Positions 54,131 to 62,538 of a stretch of DNA of 64,000 bases are shown one piece after another. The stretch is taken from positions 17,416,811 through 17,480,810 of the forward strand of contig CM064481.1 of assembly GCA_032716605.1 (NCBI GenBank), in the 5' to 3' direction. The position numbers and the translations under genes were made by a program. The DNA comes from Paralithodes platypus. Taxonomy: Eukaryota > Arthropoda > Malacostraca > Decapoda > Lithodidae. The notes beneath the pieces are model-generated. The model was not told the origin of the DNA and ran no database searches. It worked only from the letters and a program-made list of their open reading frames with translations. Position 1 is the first letter of the stretch, and every line of letters begins with the position of its first letter.

Positions 54131-55521
54131 AAAAGATCAACAACCCCAGTAGACCTTCCCATGAAAATATACAAATAATTTTCGGTGGAATTTGCCACCC
54201 CCTTTGCTCGATAATTAATTCCTCCTTAAGGCAAAGTAAATGCCCTGCAGACTGGAAAACTTCATACATCACTCCAATCCCCAAAACCCCCTCCCCACAG
54301 TCTCTTAATGAACTCAGACCAATTGCCATAACGCCCATCCCTAGTCTAATCTGTGAGGACTTTGTATTCACCTGGGCTTACTCACAAATCCGTCACTTGA
54401 TAGATCCCCAACAGTTTGGCAACGTAAAAACCTCCTCCACCACTCACTGTCTTATTAGCTTCCTAGATTATATTTACACAAATCTTGAGAAGAGAAAGAC
54501 TTCCCTCGCCCTTGCCTTTATTGACTTCAGGAAAGCATTTGACCTTGTTGGCCACACCATCATCATCAACAAGGCCATAAAGTTGGGGCTACATCCTACC
54601 CTGGTTGCGTGGTTGACCGACTTCCTTAGTGACAGACGACAAGCAGTGCGATACCAATGCTTCATCTCCACCTTCCTAGACATCACATGTGGAGTCCCAC
54701 AGGGCACAAAGATGGGGCCTCTATTGTTCCTCATCTTGATTAATGATGCCCTAAAGGACACCCCATTCCACTGGAAGTACGTGGACGACTTGACAGTCGG
54801 CATTACTGTCGATAACACCTCCCCTAACTATGACTCCCTACAAGACATCCTCGACCGTCTTCAAGCCTGGACCACAGGCAATCATGTGACTATCAATCAT
54901 GACAAGACAGTGGTCATGCACATCAACACTTCCGTTACCGACCTTCCTCCACCCACTGTCACAATTGGTCCTCATCCCCTTCAGCTTGTTGAGTCCACCA
55001 AACTCCTCGGAATCACTGTGGAGAACAAACTGAACTGGAAGAAACATGTAACTACCACAGTCAGGACCGCCACATACAAGTTGTTTATGCTAAGGCGGTT
55101 GAGATCCCTGGGGGCGCCAGAGAATGAGCTGAAGAGTATATATAACACCTTCATACTCCCTAAGCTCACCTACGCCTCTCCCGCCTGGTCCTCCTCTCTA
55201 ACCCTGACACAACAACGTCAATTGGAGAGAGTGCAGAGGAGGGCATGCAGGATCATCCTGGGTGAAACATATCCAGGGTATGTGGAAGCTCTCACCACCC
55301 TTAGCATACCTGCACTTTCAACCCACCACTACAACACACTCAAACAGTTTGCATCTAAGCTGCTTGTTCACCCACGACACAGAAACTTACTTCCACCAGA
55401 CGCCCCTAGACCAACACGTGCAGCTCGTCACTTCAACACACTCCAACCAATAAGAGCAAGAACTGAGAGATATAAAAATAGTCCTATCCCAACCATTGTT
55501 AATATTATTAATAATGTGTAA
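54131..55521 (+). CDS. LINE reverse transcriptase, open RT frame
   Basis: The RT frame is open from about 54121 (no ATG until 54397): SSLRQSKCPADWKTSYITPI, NELRPIAITPIPSLICEDFV, QFGNVKTSSTTHCLISFLDY, ALAFIDFRKAFDLVGHTIII (motif A), CGVPQGTKMGPLLFLILIND (motif B), and WKYVDDLTVG with catalytic Asp-Asp about residues 130-131 counted from 54397. The thumb/connector is LTYASPAWSSSLTLTQQRQLERVQRRACRIIL. It overlaps the endonuclease frame by about 10 nt in a different phase, so one frameshift separates them. All palm motifs are intact. Confidence 0.9.
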
Positions 55522-55560
55522 TAACGGCCTGTCACACCATATGTACGCACCCACCTTTAA

Positions 55561-55823
55561 TAATGTATGCATAAGTGTGTGTGCATGTGTGTATTAGAAT
55601 ATAATTATGTATGTATTTGCTTGAGTTTGTTTATGTATAATTATGTGTATATATGTATATGTGTATATGTGTATCTATGTATGTACAGTATATGTGTATG
55701 TATGTGTGTGTATATGTGTATGTATGTATGCGTTATTTATGTATATATATATGTGTCTATAGTGTACACTGTTTGTGGTTCGAGCCCGGCTGAGAGTATC
55801 AGGTGGATAAGAGAAGAGCATAT
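55561..55823. repeat. TATG/TGTA microsatellite and short spacer
   Basis: Imperfect (TATG)n and (TGTA)n to about 55770, then about 50 bp including GTTCGAGCCCGGCTGAGA (B-box-like, no tRNA around it) up to the DIRS A2 left end. Confidence 0.88.
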
Positions 55824-56350
55824 TATAGGTTTGACTCCTGTAAGGAGATAAAGAAAACCTAATATTTAGTAGTGGCCCCGTAATCATTGACGAACATGCC
55901 TATTACATAAGGCATCCTCTTCAAACACTAATTCGCCGTAGTTTGAATCTACCGCGCAGAGCATTTAAAATCTGAGGAGCCTTCATCATGAGCGCACGCG
56001 ACCTCACTCATGGCTTCAGTCATTATGAATTGGGTTCTCACTACGAAAAAACTTTGTAAACAATAAAAACAAAAAGAAAATAAGAATAACTATCCAATAA
56101 GCTTTCCATCATATCGTGGATGTACTTGTGTGGATCTTTGACCAGACGCTGATTCAGGCGTCATTCTTCCTTCACTGACATATCAAGTAAACCAAAATCC
56201 TTAATACATCAACGAATGGGAAGGGGATGGTCGGGAGGGCCCCAGTCGTCAATGATTACGGGGCCACTACTAAATATTAGGTTTTCTTTATCTCCTTACA
56301 GGAGTCAAACCTATAATTTATTAGTGGCCCCTCCATCATTGACGAACATG
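55824..56350 (-). repeat. A2 3' terminal repeat and internal complementary region
   Basis: Nearly identical by eye to A1 22656-23182: GTAGTTTGAATCTACCGCGC, GGGTTCTCACTACGAAAAAA, GACGCTGATTCAGGCGTC, then AAATATTAGGTTTTCTTTAT...AACCTATAATTTATTAGTGG joining the complements of both ends. Confidence 0.9.
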
Positions 56351-56924
56351 CCTGATTTCTAAGACTGGAGGGGGACATTCGTAATCATATCATAACTCTA
56401 GAAAAGCAGATAATCAAACAACCACATAATATTCTTACTTCGAAAATATATTTAAACATGGCGCAGCCCATATATATACAAAAAAGGGGTTCAAGCAGGT
56501 GCGTGCTTCAAAGAAGCCTGCTTGACAAAAAAAAAAGGGTAACTCTGGAGATTCTGTGAACAGATCTGTAGTTACAAAGGCACCCCACTCAACGAGTGGT
56601 GACAAAAATAATAAGTTATAAGTTTACATGTGCAAATAATAAACCCCATAATATTCGTGGAAATGTTTTACAAACGATCTCCACTGTTTAAACTAAATTG
56701 CTTTCACAGCTAAAACTACTATAACAACACTGTTGTTTGTACTAACAATGTACTAGCAAAATTTCTCGCCCTGAATAGAACACAGAAATTTTCATATCAC
56801 ATTATCCATAATTTGTCTCACAGCTCTTACATTCCGGCGGGGTCTAGGGTGTCCTATGTTACACTGACTGCCCCCCCCCCCTCCTTTTCCCTTTGAAAGT
56901 AAACAAAAGTGACTGAAGGGCCAC
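56351..56924 (-). other. A2 3' non-coding region
   Basis: Between the recombinase stop and the internal complementary region. Like A1 23200-23878 with insertions/deletions, including GCGTGCTTCAAAGAAGCCTG (a short hairpin, CTTCAAAGAAG) and a C-run near 56868. Confidence 0.6.
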
Positions 56925-58640
56925 CTAGACCCTCTGCCTTAAAGCTATACATGGTAAGGAAGGTTTGTCTAGAGCAACTGACAAGTATCTAGTCAAAAAC
57001 GCATGATTAGATGCCCACAACTGTGTGGACGAAATATCTTCAACTGAAAAGTTCTTCAAGAAACGTAAAGAGGCTGCCCATTTGCGTAAATCGTGGGCCC
57101 TACCCACAACGCCGGGATTACTCTCTTTAATGACTTCGACCAGAAGAGAAGCTAACCTCCGTTTCAGTAAGCGTTTGCCCGTACTCGCTATCCATAAAGC
57201 ACCTTGGGGGTTTAGAGGAGCTACTCTCAAATATTTGGTTAGAGCTTGCACTGGACATCGATTATGGTGCACCTTTCCCCTTTTTAACGTCGGCACAGTG
57301 AACTCAGAAAACACGTGTGCATTGTGCTCATTCTTGGCTACAAATCCCGGGGAAGGTGCAATGTGAATACATTCATTAAGTCTACCAAACCTAAGGCAAT
57401 TAGTTGTGTTGCTCATCGCCGCCAGCTCAGACACTCTGTTCCCGGTGGCCAAAGCCAAAAGGAAGACAGCCTTTTTTAAAAGTAATGCAAAATCTGCAGT
57501 ATTTTGGTACAGACGAGAATGAAGTAAAGACAATGCCTTGTCCAGAGACCAAGTAGGCATGAGCTGATGGGGAGGTGGGCGGAGTTTAAAACATGCTCTC
57601 ATAAAACCTGTTTCCTCCGCCACCGGTATGGAGAGGCCTGTAAGGTCTAAAAAGGGCACTCTAATCGCAGTTAAGTGATTTTTTAACGTTACCACAGATA
57701 AACGTTTCTGCTCAAACAGATAATTCAAATAATTAAATACTAACGCCACTGAGGGCACAGTCTGTTCTGTTCTAATGATCCAAGAAGTAAAGGCTTGCCA
57801 ATGTGATTGATACTGTCGTTTCGTAGACTGAGTATATTGATTGATTAATTTATTGGTCACATCTCTACCATATGGTGCTAGCCACTTGGCCTCCTGAATG
57901 TCCATAATGCAAAAGTCAGCGAGGTCGCTAGGTTGCCAATCATGTCTAAGTGGAAATACTCGACCGGGAGCGACACCGGGTGCGAGCACCACGTCTTCAA
58001 TTGCTGGTACCATAACTGCGCCGGCCACAGGGGCGCGATTAGCGAGACTAAGCCTCGATAATCTCGTAGTTTGTTCACTACGTGGCACATTAGTGACGCG
58101 TCTGGCGGCGGAAACAGATAGATGGAGCTCCATCTGTTCCAGTCTGTCACTAGGGCATCTTGCCCTCCTGCCGGCGTTTCCGTCCGACGGGTGAGGTATA
58201 GAGGGAGTTTGTGAGTCCCCTCGGACACAAACAGATCCACTTGTGGATGGTAGAGCTCTGCAATCATTAGGTTGAAAATGGGTTGCTTGAGCTCCCATTC
58301 TACTGTCGTGCTCTGTCTCCGGGACAGAGCGTCTGCCCAGACGTTTGCTACGCCTGGGAGATAAGATGCGTGAAGATAAATGTCTAGCCTGTTGGCTAGA
58401 GTAAAAATCTCTTCCGACACGTTTAGCAACTTCCTTGATCTCGTTGACCCCTGTTTCTGAATACAGTGAACTGCATTCAGATTGTCCATTCTGAAGGCCA
58501 CCGACTTGCCCCGTAAAGTAGAGCCGTGAGCCTGAAGGAAATACAAGGGGACTAGTAATTCTTTGACATTGATGTGGGAGATTTCTAAGTGGGACCAAAG
58601 CCCCTGACCCTGGTGCCCCTGGTTTGACTGAAATCCCCAA
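56925..58640 (-). CDS. DIRS tyrosine recombinase, all catalytic residues present
   Basis: 571 codons. The first about 240 overlap the RNase H region in another phase and may not be translated from this ATG; true recombinase sequence starts near EAKWLAPYGRDVTNKLINQY. An N-terminal SAM-like domain (STKRQYQSHWQAFTSWIIRT, LNYLFEQKRLSVVTLKNHLT) is followed by the catalytic domain: R402 in ALATGNRVSELAAM, then H516 and R519 in AHDLRKWAASL, W542 in STQLWASN, and nucleophile Y552 in LTRYLSVALDKPS. This enzyme integrates circular cDNA by strand exchange. No stop or shift seen. How it is expressed (frameshift, reinitiation or spliced RNA) is not visible. Confidence 0.93.
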   Translation of the reverse strand: MGISVKPGAPGSGALVPLRNLPHQCQRITSPLVFPSGSRLYFTGQVGGLQNGQSECSSLYSETGVNEIKEVAKRVGRDFYSSQQARHLSSRILSPRRSKRLGRRSVPETEHDSRMGAQATHFQPNDCRALPSTSGSVCVRGDSQTPSIPHPSDGNAGRRARCPSDRLEQMELHLSVSAARRVTNVPRSEQTTRLSRLSLANRAPVAGAVMVPAIEDVVLAPGVAPGRVFPLRHDWQPSDLADFCIMDIQEAKWLAPYGRDVTNKLINQYTQSTKRQYQSHWQAFTSWIIRTEQTVPSVALVFNYLNYLFEQKRLSVVTLKNHLTAIRVPFLDLTGLSIPVAEETGFMRACFKLRPPPHQLMPTWSLDKALSLLHSRLYQNTADFALLLKKAVFLLALATGNRVSELAAMSNTTNCLRFGRLNECIHIAPSPGFVAKNEHNAHVFSEFTVPTLKRGKVHHNRCPVQALTKYLRVAPLNPQGALWIASTGKRLLKRRLASLLVEVIKESNPGVVGRAHDLRKWAASLRFLKNFSVEDISSTQLWASNHAFLTRYLSVALDKPSLPCIALRQRV

Positions 58641-59839
58641 CCTATCGTGCCTGACTCATCCGTGTCTACCCATACCGTTGGCGGAGGAGAGGTCCATGAC
58701 ATTACTGAGTGCAGCGTTTCCCTCTTCGCCCAGACCGCCAGTAAGGTGTGGATTAATTTTGGGATGGGCCATAATTTTCCCACCGGTAAGAGTGGGAAAT
58801 ATTTGTTGCCTTCCAATATTAACCGTTTTACTTTCAACCGGCCCAACATTACAGTTAGTTGAATCCAGTTGAGAGAGCCGACCAGAGACTCCCAGACCCT
58901 CCGTGTCGTAGTCAGACTGTGAAGAAACATGAACAGTTTCCTGCGAAACCTGTTGCGATTGTCCACACTCTGACTCAGAGTGAGAGCAGCTGTGTCCCAA
59001 ACCAGCCCTATCCACTGAATTACTCGTGAGGGGACAAGGTTTGACTTTACCAGATTTACCTTGAACCCTAGAGCTTTGACATGAGTTAAAAGTATGTTGA
59101 CATGTTTGATGCATAATTGCTCTGTCTCTGCCACCACCAGCCAGTCGTCTAGGTACCACAGAACTCTGATTCCTTGCTTTAACAACAGCATCAGGGCTTG
59201 CCGGACTAATTTCGTGAATAGTCGAGGTGCCAGGTTCAAACCGAATGGCATCCTCTGAAAAACAAAATTTTGGTGCCTGATCCGCAAGGCCAGAAACCTT
59301 TGAAATCTTTTGTTGACCGATATGTGCCAATAAGCGTCTGTCAGGTCTAGGGAACACATCCAACCTACCGGCGGAAGTGTTAGCCTGATTTGGTGTACTG
59401 TTAACATTCGGAATGACTCGTTGTGAATGTGAAGGTTCAGATAAGACAGGTCGACGACCGGTCTCATCTGAACACTGTCCCTTTTGGGAACCAAAAAGAG
59501 CTTGGACGTGAATACAGGGTAATTTGGGGGAACCGGGATGATGACATTCTTGGCAATCATTTCCTGGACCAGTGACTCCACCTCTAAAGAAAAAAAAATC
59601 GCCGTTGTCGGCTGACGTAAGCGAGGTCGCCGGAGCCACTGCCAAGTGATGCCCTTGCGTGCCACCATCCGTGCCCAAGTGTTTACCGGCCATGCTTTGT
59701 GACACGTTCGGAACGACCCAGTTAGCAGACCAGGGTTCGCCGGCTGTACTACCCTCGGATCCGCCGGCCTTACTACTGGCACCGGGAGTGAGAGAGACCT
59801 TAGTTTTATGATGGTGGTGGAGTTGGCGGTGGTGGACAC
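57878..59839 (-). CDS. DIRS reverse transcriptase and RNase H, intact
   Basis: 653 codons. RT about residues 85-290: KLFLVPKRDSVQMRPVVDLS, motif A CSLDLTDAYWHISV (Asp165), QRMPFGLNLAPRLFTKLVRQ (motif B), motif C LWYLDDWLVV (Asp231-Asp232), with the LDD wording usual in DIRS. RNase H about 388-510: VWVDTDESGTIGWGF, INVKELLVPLYF, AFRMDNLNAVHCI, NVWADALSRRQS; these supply Asp, Glu, Asp, Asp. The start ATG lies 34 nt inside the end of Gag in another phase, so frameshift or reinitiation is needed. The tail past about residue 520 overlaps the recombinase frame. Confidence 0.95.
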   Translation of the reverse strand: MSTTANSTTIIKLRSLSLPVPVVRPADPRVVQPANPGLLTGSFRTCHKAWPVNTWARMVARKGITWQWLRRPRLRQPTTAIFFSLEVESLVQEMIAKNVIIPVPPNYPVFTSKLFLVPKRDSVQMRPVVDLSYLNLHIHNESFRMLTVHQIRLTLPPVGWMCSLDLTDAYWHISVNKRFQRFLALRIRHQNFVFQRMPFGLNLAPRLFTKLVRQALMLLLKQGIRVLWYLDDWLVVAETEQLCIKHVNILLTHVKALGFKVNLVKSNLVPSRVIQWIGLVWDTAALTLSQSVDNRNRFRRKLFMFLHSLTTTRRVWESLVGSLNWIQLTVMLGRLKVKRLILEGNKYFPLLPVGKLWPIPKLIHTLLAVWAKRETLHSVMSWTSPPPTVWVDTDESGTIGWGFQSNQGHQGQGLWSHLEISHINVKELLVPLYFLQAHGSTLRGKSVAFRMDNLNAVHCIQKQGSTRSRKLLNVSEEIFTLANRLDIYLHASYLPGVANVWADALSRRQSTTVEWELKQPIFNLMIAELYHPQVDLFVSEGTHKLPLYLTRRTETPAGGQDALVTDWNRWSSIYLFPPPDASLMCHVVNKLRDYRGLVSLIAPLWPAQLWYQQLKTWCSHPVSLPVEYFHLDMIGNLATSLTFALWTFRRPSG

Positions 59840-62433
59840 TTCGCCGGCTGGCTGGTGTTGGCAGAAGACGGGCCCTGACCTGGCTTATTATAGCCGCGTC
59901 CTTTTTTACCTGAAAACCTACCCTGTCTATGCCTGAACTGACCTTGAGTGGAGGAGGACTTAGGTGGAAGAAAGGGCTTAGATCCCCCCGGCTGAGCTTT
60001 AGCGACTGGCCTGGGTTTGGGGAAGATAAGGGCAGGTTTCTTAGAAGGGGTGGGACTGTGTTTAACGGCCTGAGCCATATTAAAAACCGTTCGCCACACT
60101 TCAGGGGACATTAAAGAGGGAGTGAGCACTGGTGACATGACCACCTGATTCGCAATGCGATCAGGCAGTTTTCGGACTAAGGATATTCTAAGATCTTGTC
60201 TCGCTCGTACCGCCTCAAGCAAGGCAGTGCGTACGTCACCTAATGATTGGATTGACGACTGAAGAAGCAGTCGCCGGGACAATTCAACCGAACTTCTGGC
60301 ATCCGCGTCTGCGATTGCCTGAGTGGACCGGAGCAAAGACTTAGCTACCTGTTGAGACACTATGTATTGAGAGAACAGGCGAAAAGCTTTCCCCCGTAGC
60401 CTAAATTCACGGTCTAGGTGAGTTGGGGTAGGGGTAGTGAAAGGGTCTTTTAGCTCACAATGATTAATTTTAGGGGCAGCTAAGAAAGCAAACAAAGCTG
60501 AAGGGACTCCGCCGGCAGAACACACTGGCATGGAGAACCAAGAATGAGTATCTTGAGGGATCTGGTGGGAAGTTTTGGAAGTAAATGTGGTAGCAAAGTT
60601 TTGAGCCTCTGTCTCCCATTCCAACCAAGGTCCTGGACCCAACTGCCCCACCTTCAAGACTGGATTAGCTGCCGCATCTGTGACGGTTTGCAAATCGAGT
60701 TCTGGAGTGAGAGCTGACAGTGTCTTAATGTCATTAAACCCATCATGCTTAGATCAGTCAGAAAACAATCTTGAAGCTGAGGCAGGGGGTAAAGCAGGCT
60801 TAGCAGTATAAACAAAATAGTCCTGGTGATAATAACAAGGTATAGCCTTGATGTTGACATCTAGCACATTCCCCAAAGTATCCAAGGCCCTTAATTTCTT
60901 AGATTTATTGCCCTGGATGACCCACTCACGCGGCACTGGGAGCTCCCCTGACAAGGTAGGTTGGGCTAGCTCTGGTTTAGTGGGGGTCAAAAGGACCCAT
61001 GACTCGTCTGGTCCGTAAAGCAAGGGCATAGCTACCTTTTTGAGAGGCGCTCTGTCTAGAGGGGGCGGATTGACATCCGTTATAACCCTTACATTCGAAG
61101 TGGTCAATGCCGCCGTAGCAGGCCTAGTAACCACCGATGGTGACATAGAGGGGGGGTGAGGGATCTGAGGAAAAGCAATAGAAGTCATCAGAGGCCGTAC
61201 CGTAGAGCTTGTCGTGGGAGCTCCCAAGTCCACTGTGGGAGTTTCCTGCTGTTGGCCAAAAAATCTAGATAAAGCATTATCAAGTAGCCCATCAATTTCC
61301 TGTGCAGTGACAAATTGATTTGATGATGTACTCACTGGTGAATCATTAAGATCTTGTGCGGCATCGAAGCCTGAACCTGACTCTTGCCTTTCCATATCCG
61401 ATATCATCGAAACCTCATCTTTGTCATCCTGTTCCTCCTGAGAAGATCCCACCGAAGCTGGGGTACCATCTTGTTGCCAAGATAAGTTAGGAATAGAGGA
61501 AGGGATCGCCGCGTCCCGGTGGACGTCAGCCACTGTGTGAATAGTTTGAGCCGGAAGTGGGTGGTCAGGCCCCGGACGAGAATATCGCCAAACACCTAGG
61601 CCTTGGCCTATACTCCCGTGGGAGTCTGAAACACTCTCAACCACTGAGTCCTCTGAACCCTCCAACTCCAGGGTTAAAATGTTAATGGGTAAATCATCTT
61701 TAGGTACAGGTACTACACTGGACCCTTGAGACCGAACACAAACTCTGTCTGGGGTAGAGGTATGACGAGAAGCACTAGAAACAGGTGAGTGTCGGGAGGC
61801 CTGTCTATCATGGGAATCCTTTTTTGAAGATTTATGGCTGCGGTGTGACCGTGAACTACTCTTTGATTTGGAGGATTTATCGCCGTGACCCCTGGTGGAA
61901 CTTTCTGTCTTACTCCTCTTACTCGATGGTGAAGAGGCAAGACTGGGTGGCTGGTGTCTAAGGGGTGACCTAGACCTAGATCTCTCCGGAGACGAGGAGA
62001 CTGCCGCCGGGGGTGTAGGCTCACGGTGACGTTTCGAAGTAGCAGGGGCAGGAGATGACACAGAACCCTGTCCAGTCTTCGCCGGCTTATGACTAGTTAC
62101 TCGAGAGGAACGTTTATTAGGGGGAGGGTGCTCAAGAAGAAGCCTATCCCAAAGAGGGACGTTGTCACATTGAAGTGACTTATGAGCCACAATCGTAGTA
62201 TACGCTGACATTTGTTGCCGAACTTCTCGTAAGGCGACCGCTGCGGTCTTATCATTATCTTGGAGGACTTTGACACTTACTTGGGAGCAAAAGGAACAGT
62301 TTCGCATCACCCACAGACCTCTTGAACGGTCTAGACATTTAACACACATGATACAAAGAATGTGCGCAAAAAGAGGGATACCGGCACAGGTTGGATTAAT
62401 GCATAAAGCAAAAACCGGGGCAAAGGTAGCCAT
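59806..62433 (-). pseudogene. DIRS Gag, 874 codons with a single in-frame TGA
   Basis: Start ATG at 62433. The N-terminus has Cys 11, 16, 27, 30, 33, 46, 49 and His24 (C-x4-C-x10-C-x2-C-x2-C-x12-C-x2-C). An Arg/Ser-rich segment about 120-235 includes SSSPERSRSRSPLRHQPP and SKSKSSSRSHRSHKSSKK, SR-protein-like. The middle has EIDGLLDNALSRFF and GELPVPREWVIQGNKSKKLR. TGA at 60754-60756 (RLFSD*SKHDGF) interrupts an otherwise open frame, which continues through GPWLEWETEAQNFATTFTS, DVRTALLEAVRARQDLR and a basic Gly/Gln/Arg tail (FRHRQGRFSGKKGRGYNK), ending 59806. It probably binds element RNA. If the TGA is a recent mutation it is the only defect seen in A2. Confidence 0.93.
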
Positions 62434-62490
62434 GACAGAGACTGGTGGGAACTTACTGCAGGGTCTGTATTGGTCCGCCGGGGCCTAGCC

Positions 62491-62538
62491 CTGGAAAAAA
62501 AGGAAAATTTCCAGGAATTAATGCTCATAAGGTTAACC
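62491..62538 (-). promoter_or_regulatory. Conserved leader element upstream of gag (A2)
   Basis: Coding-strand reading: TTAACCTTATGAGCATTAAT, TCCTGGAAATTTTCC, TTTTTTTCCAG. About 60 bp before the Gag ATG. It has the same blocks as in B and C. Confidence 0.6.

Larger units (their letters stand above)
52401..55560 (+). mobile_element. CR1/L2-like LINE, nearly full ORF2, frameshifted
   Basis: Begins with GC-rich sequence (GGCCGCCTGATACC), a possible 5' UTR, then a basic segment (52635-52865, NRGRRGGRNVPKRIP), endonuclease and RT. It ends at a stop at 55521, with a short 3' UTR running into TATG-type simple repeat. At least two frameshifts. Confidence 0.85.
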
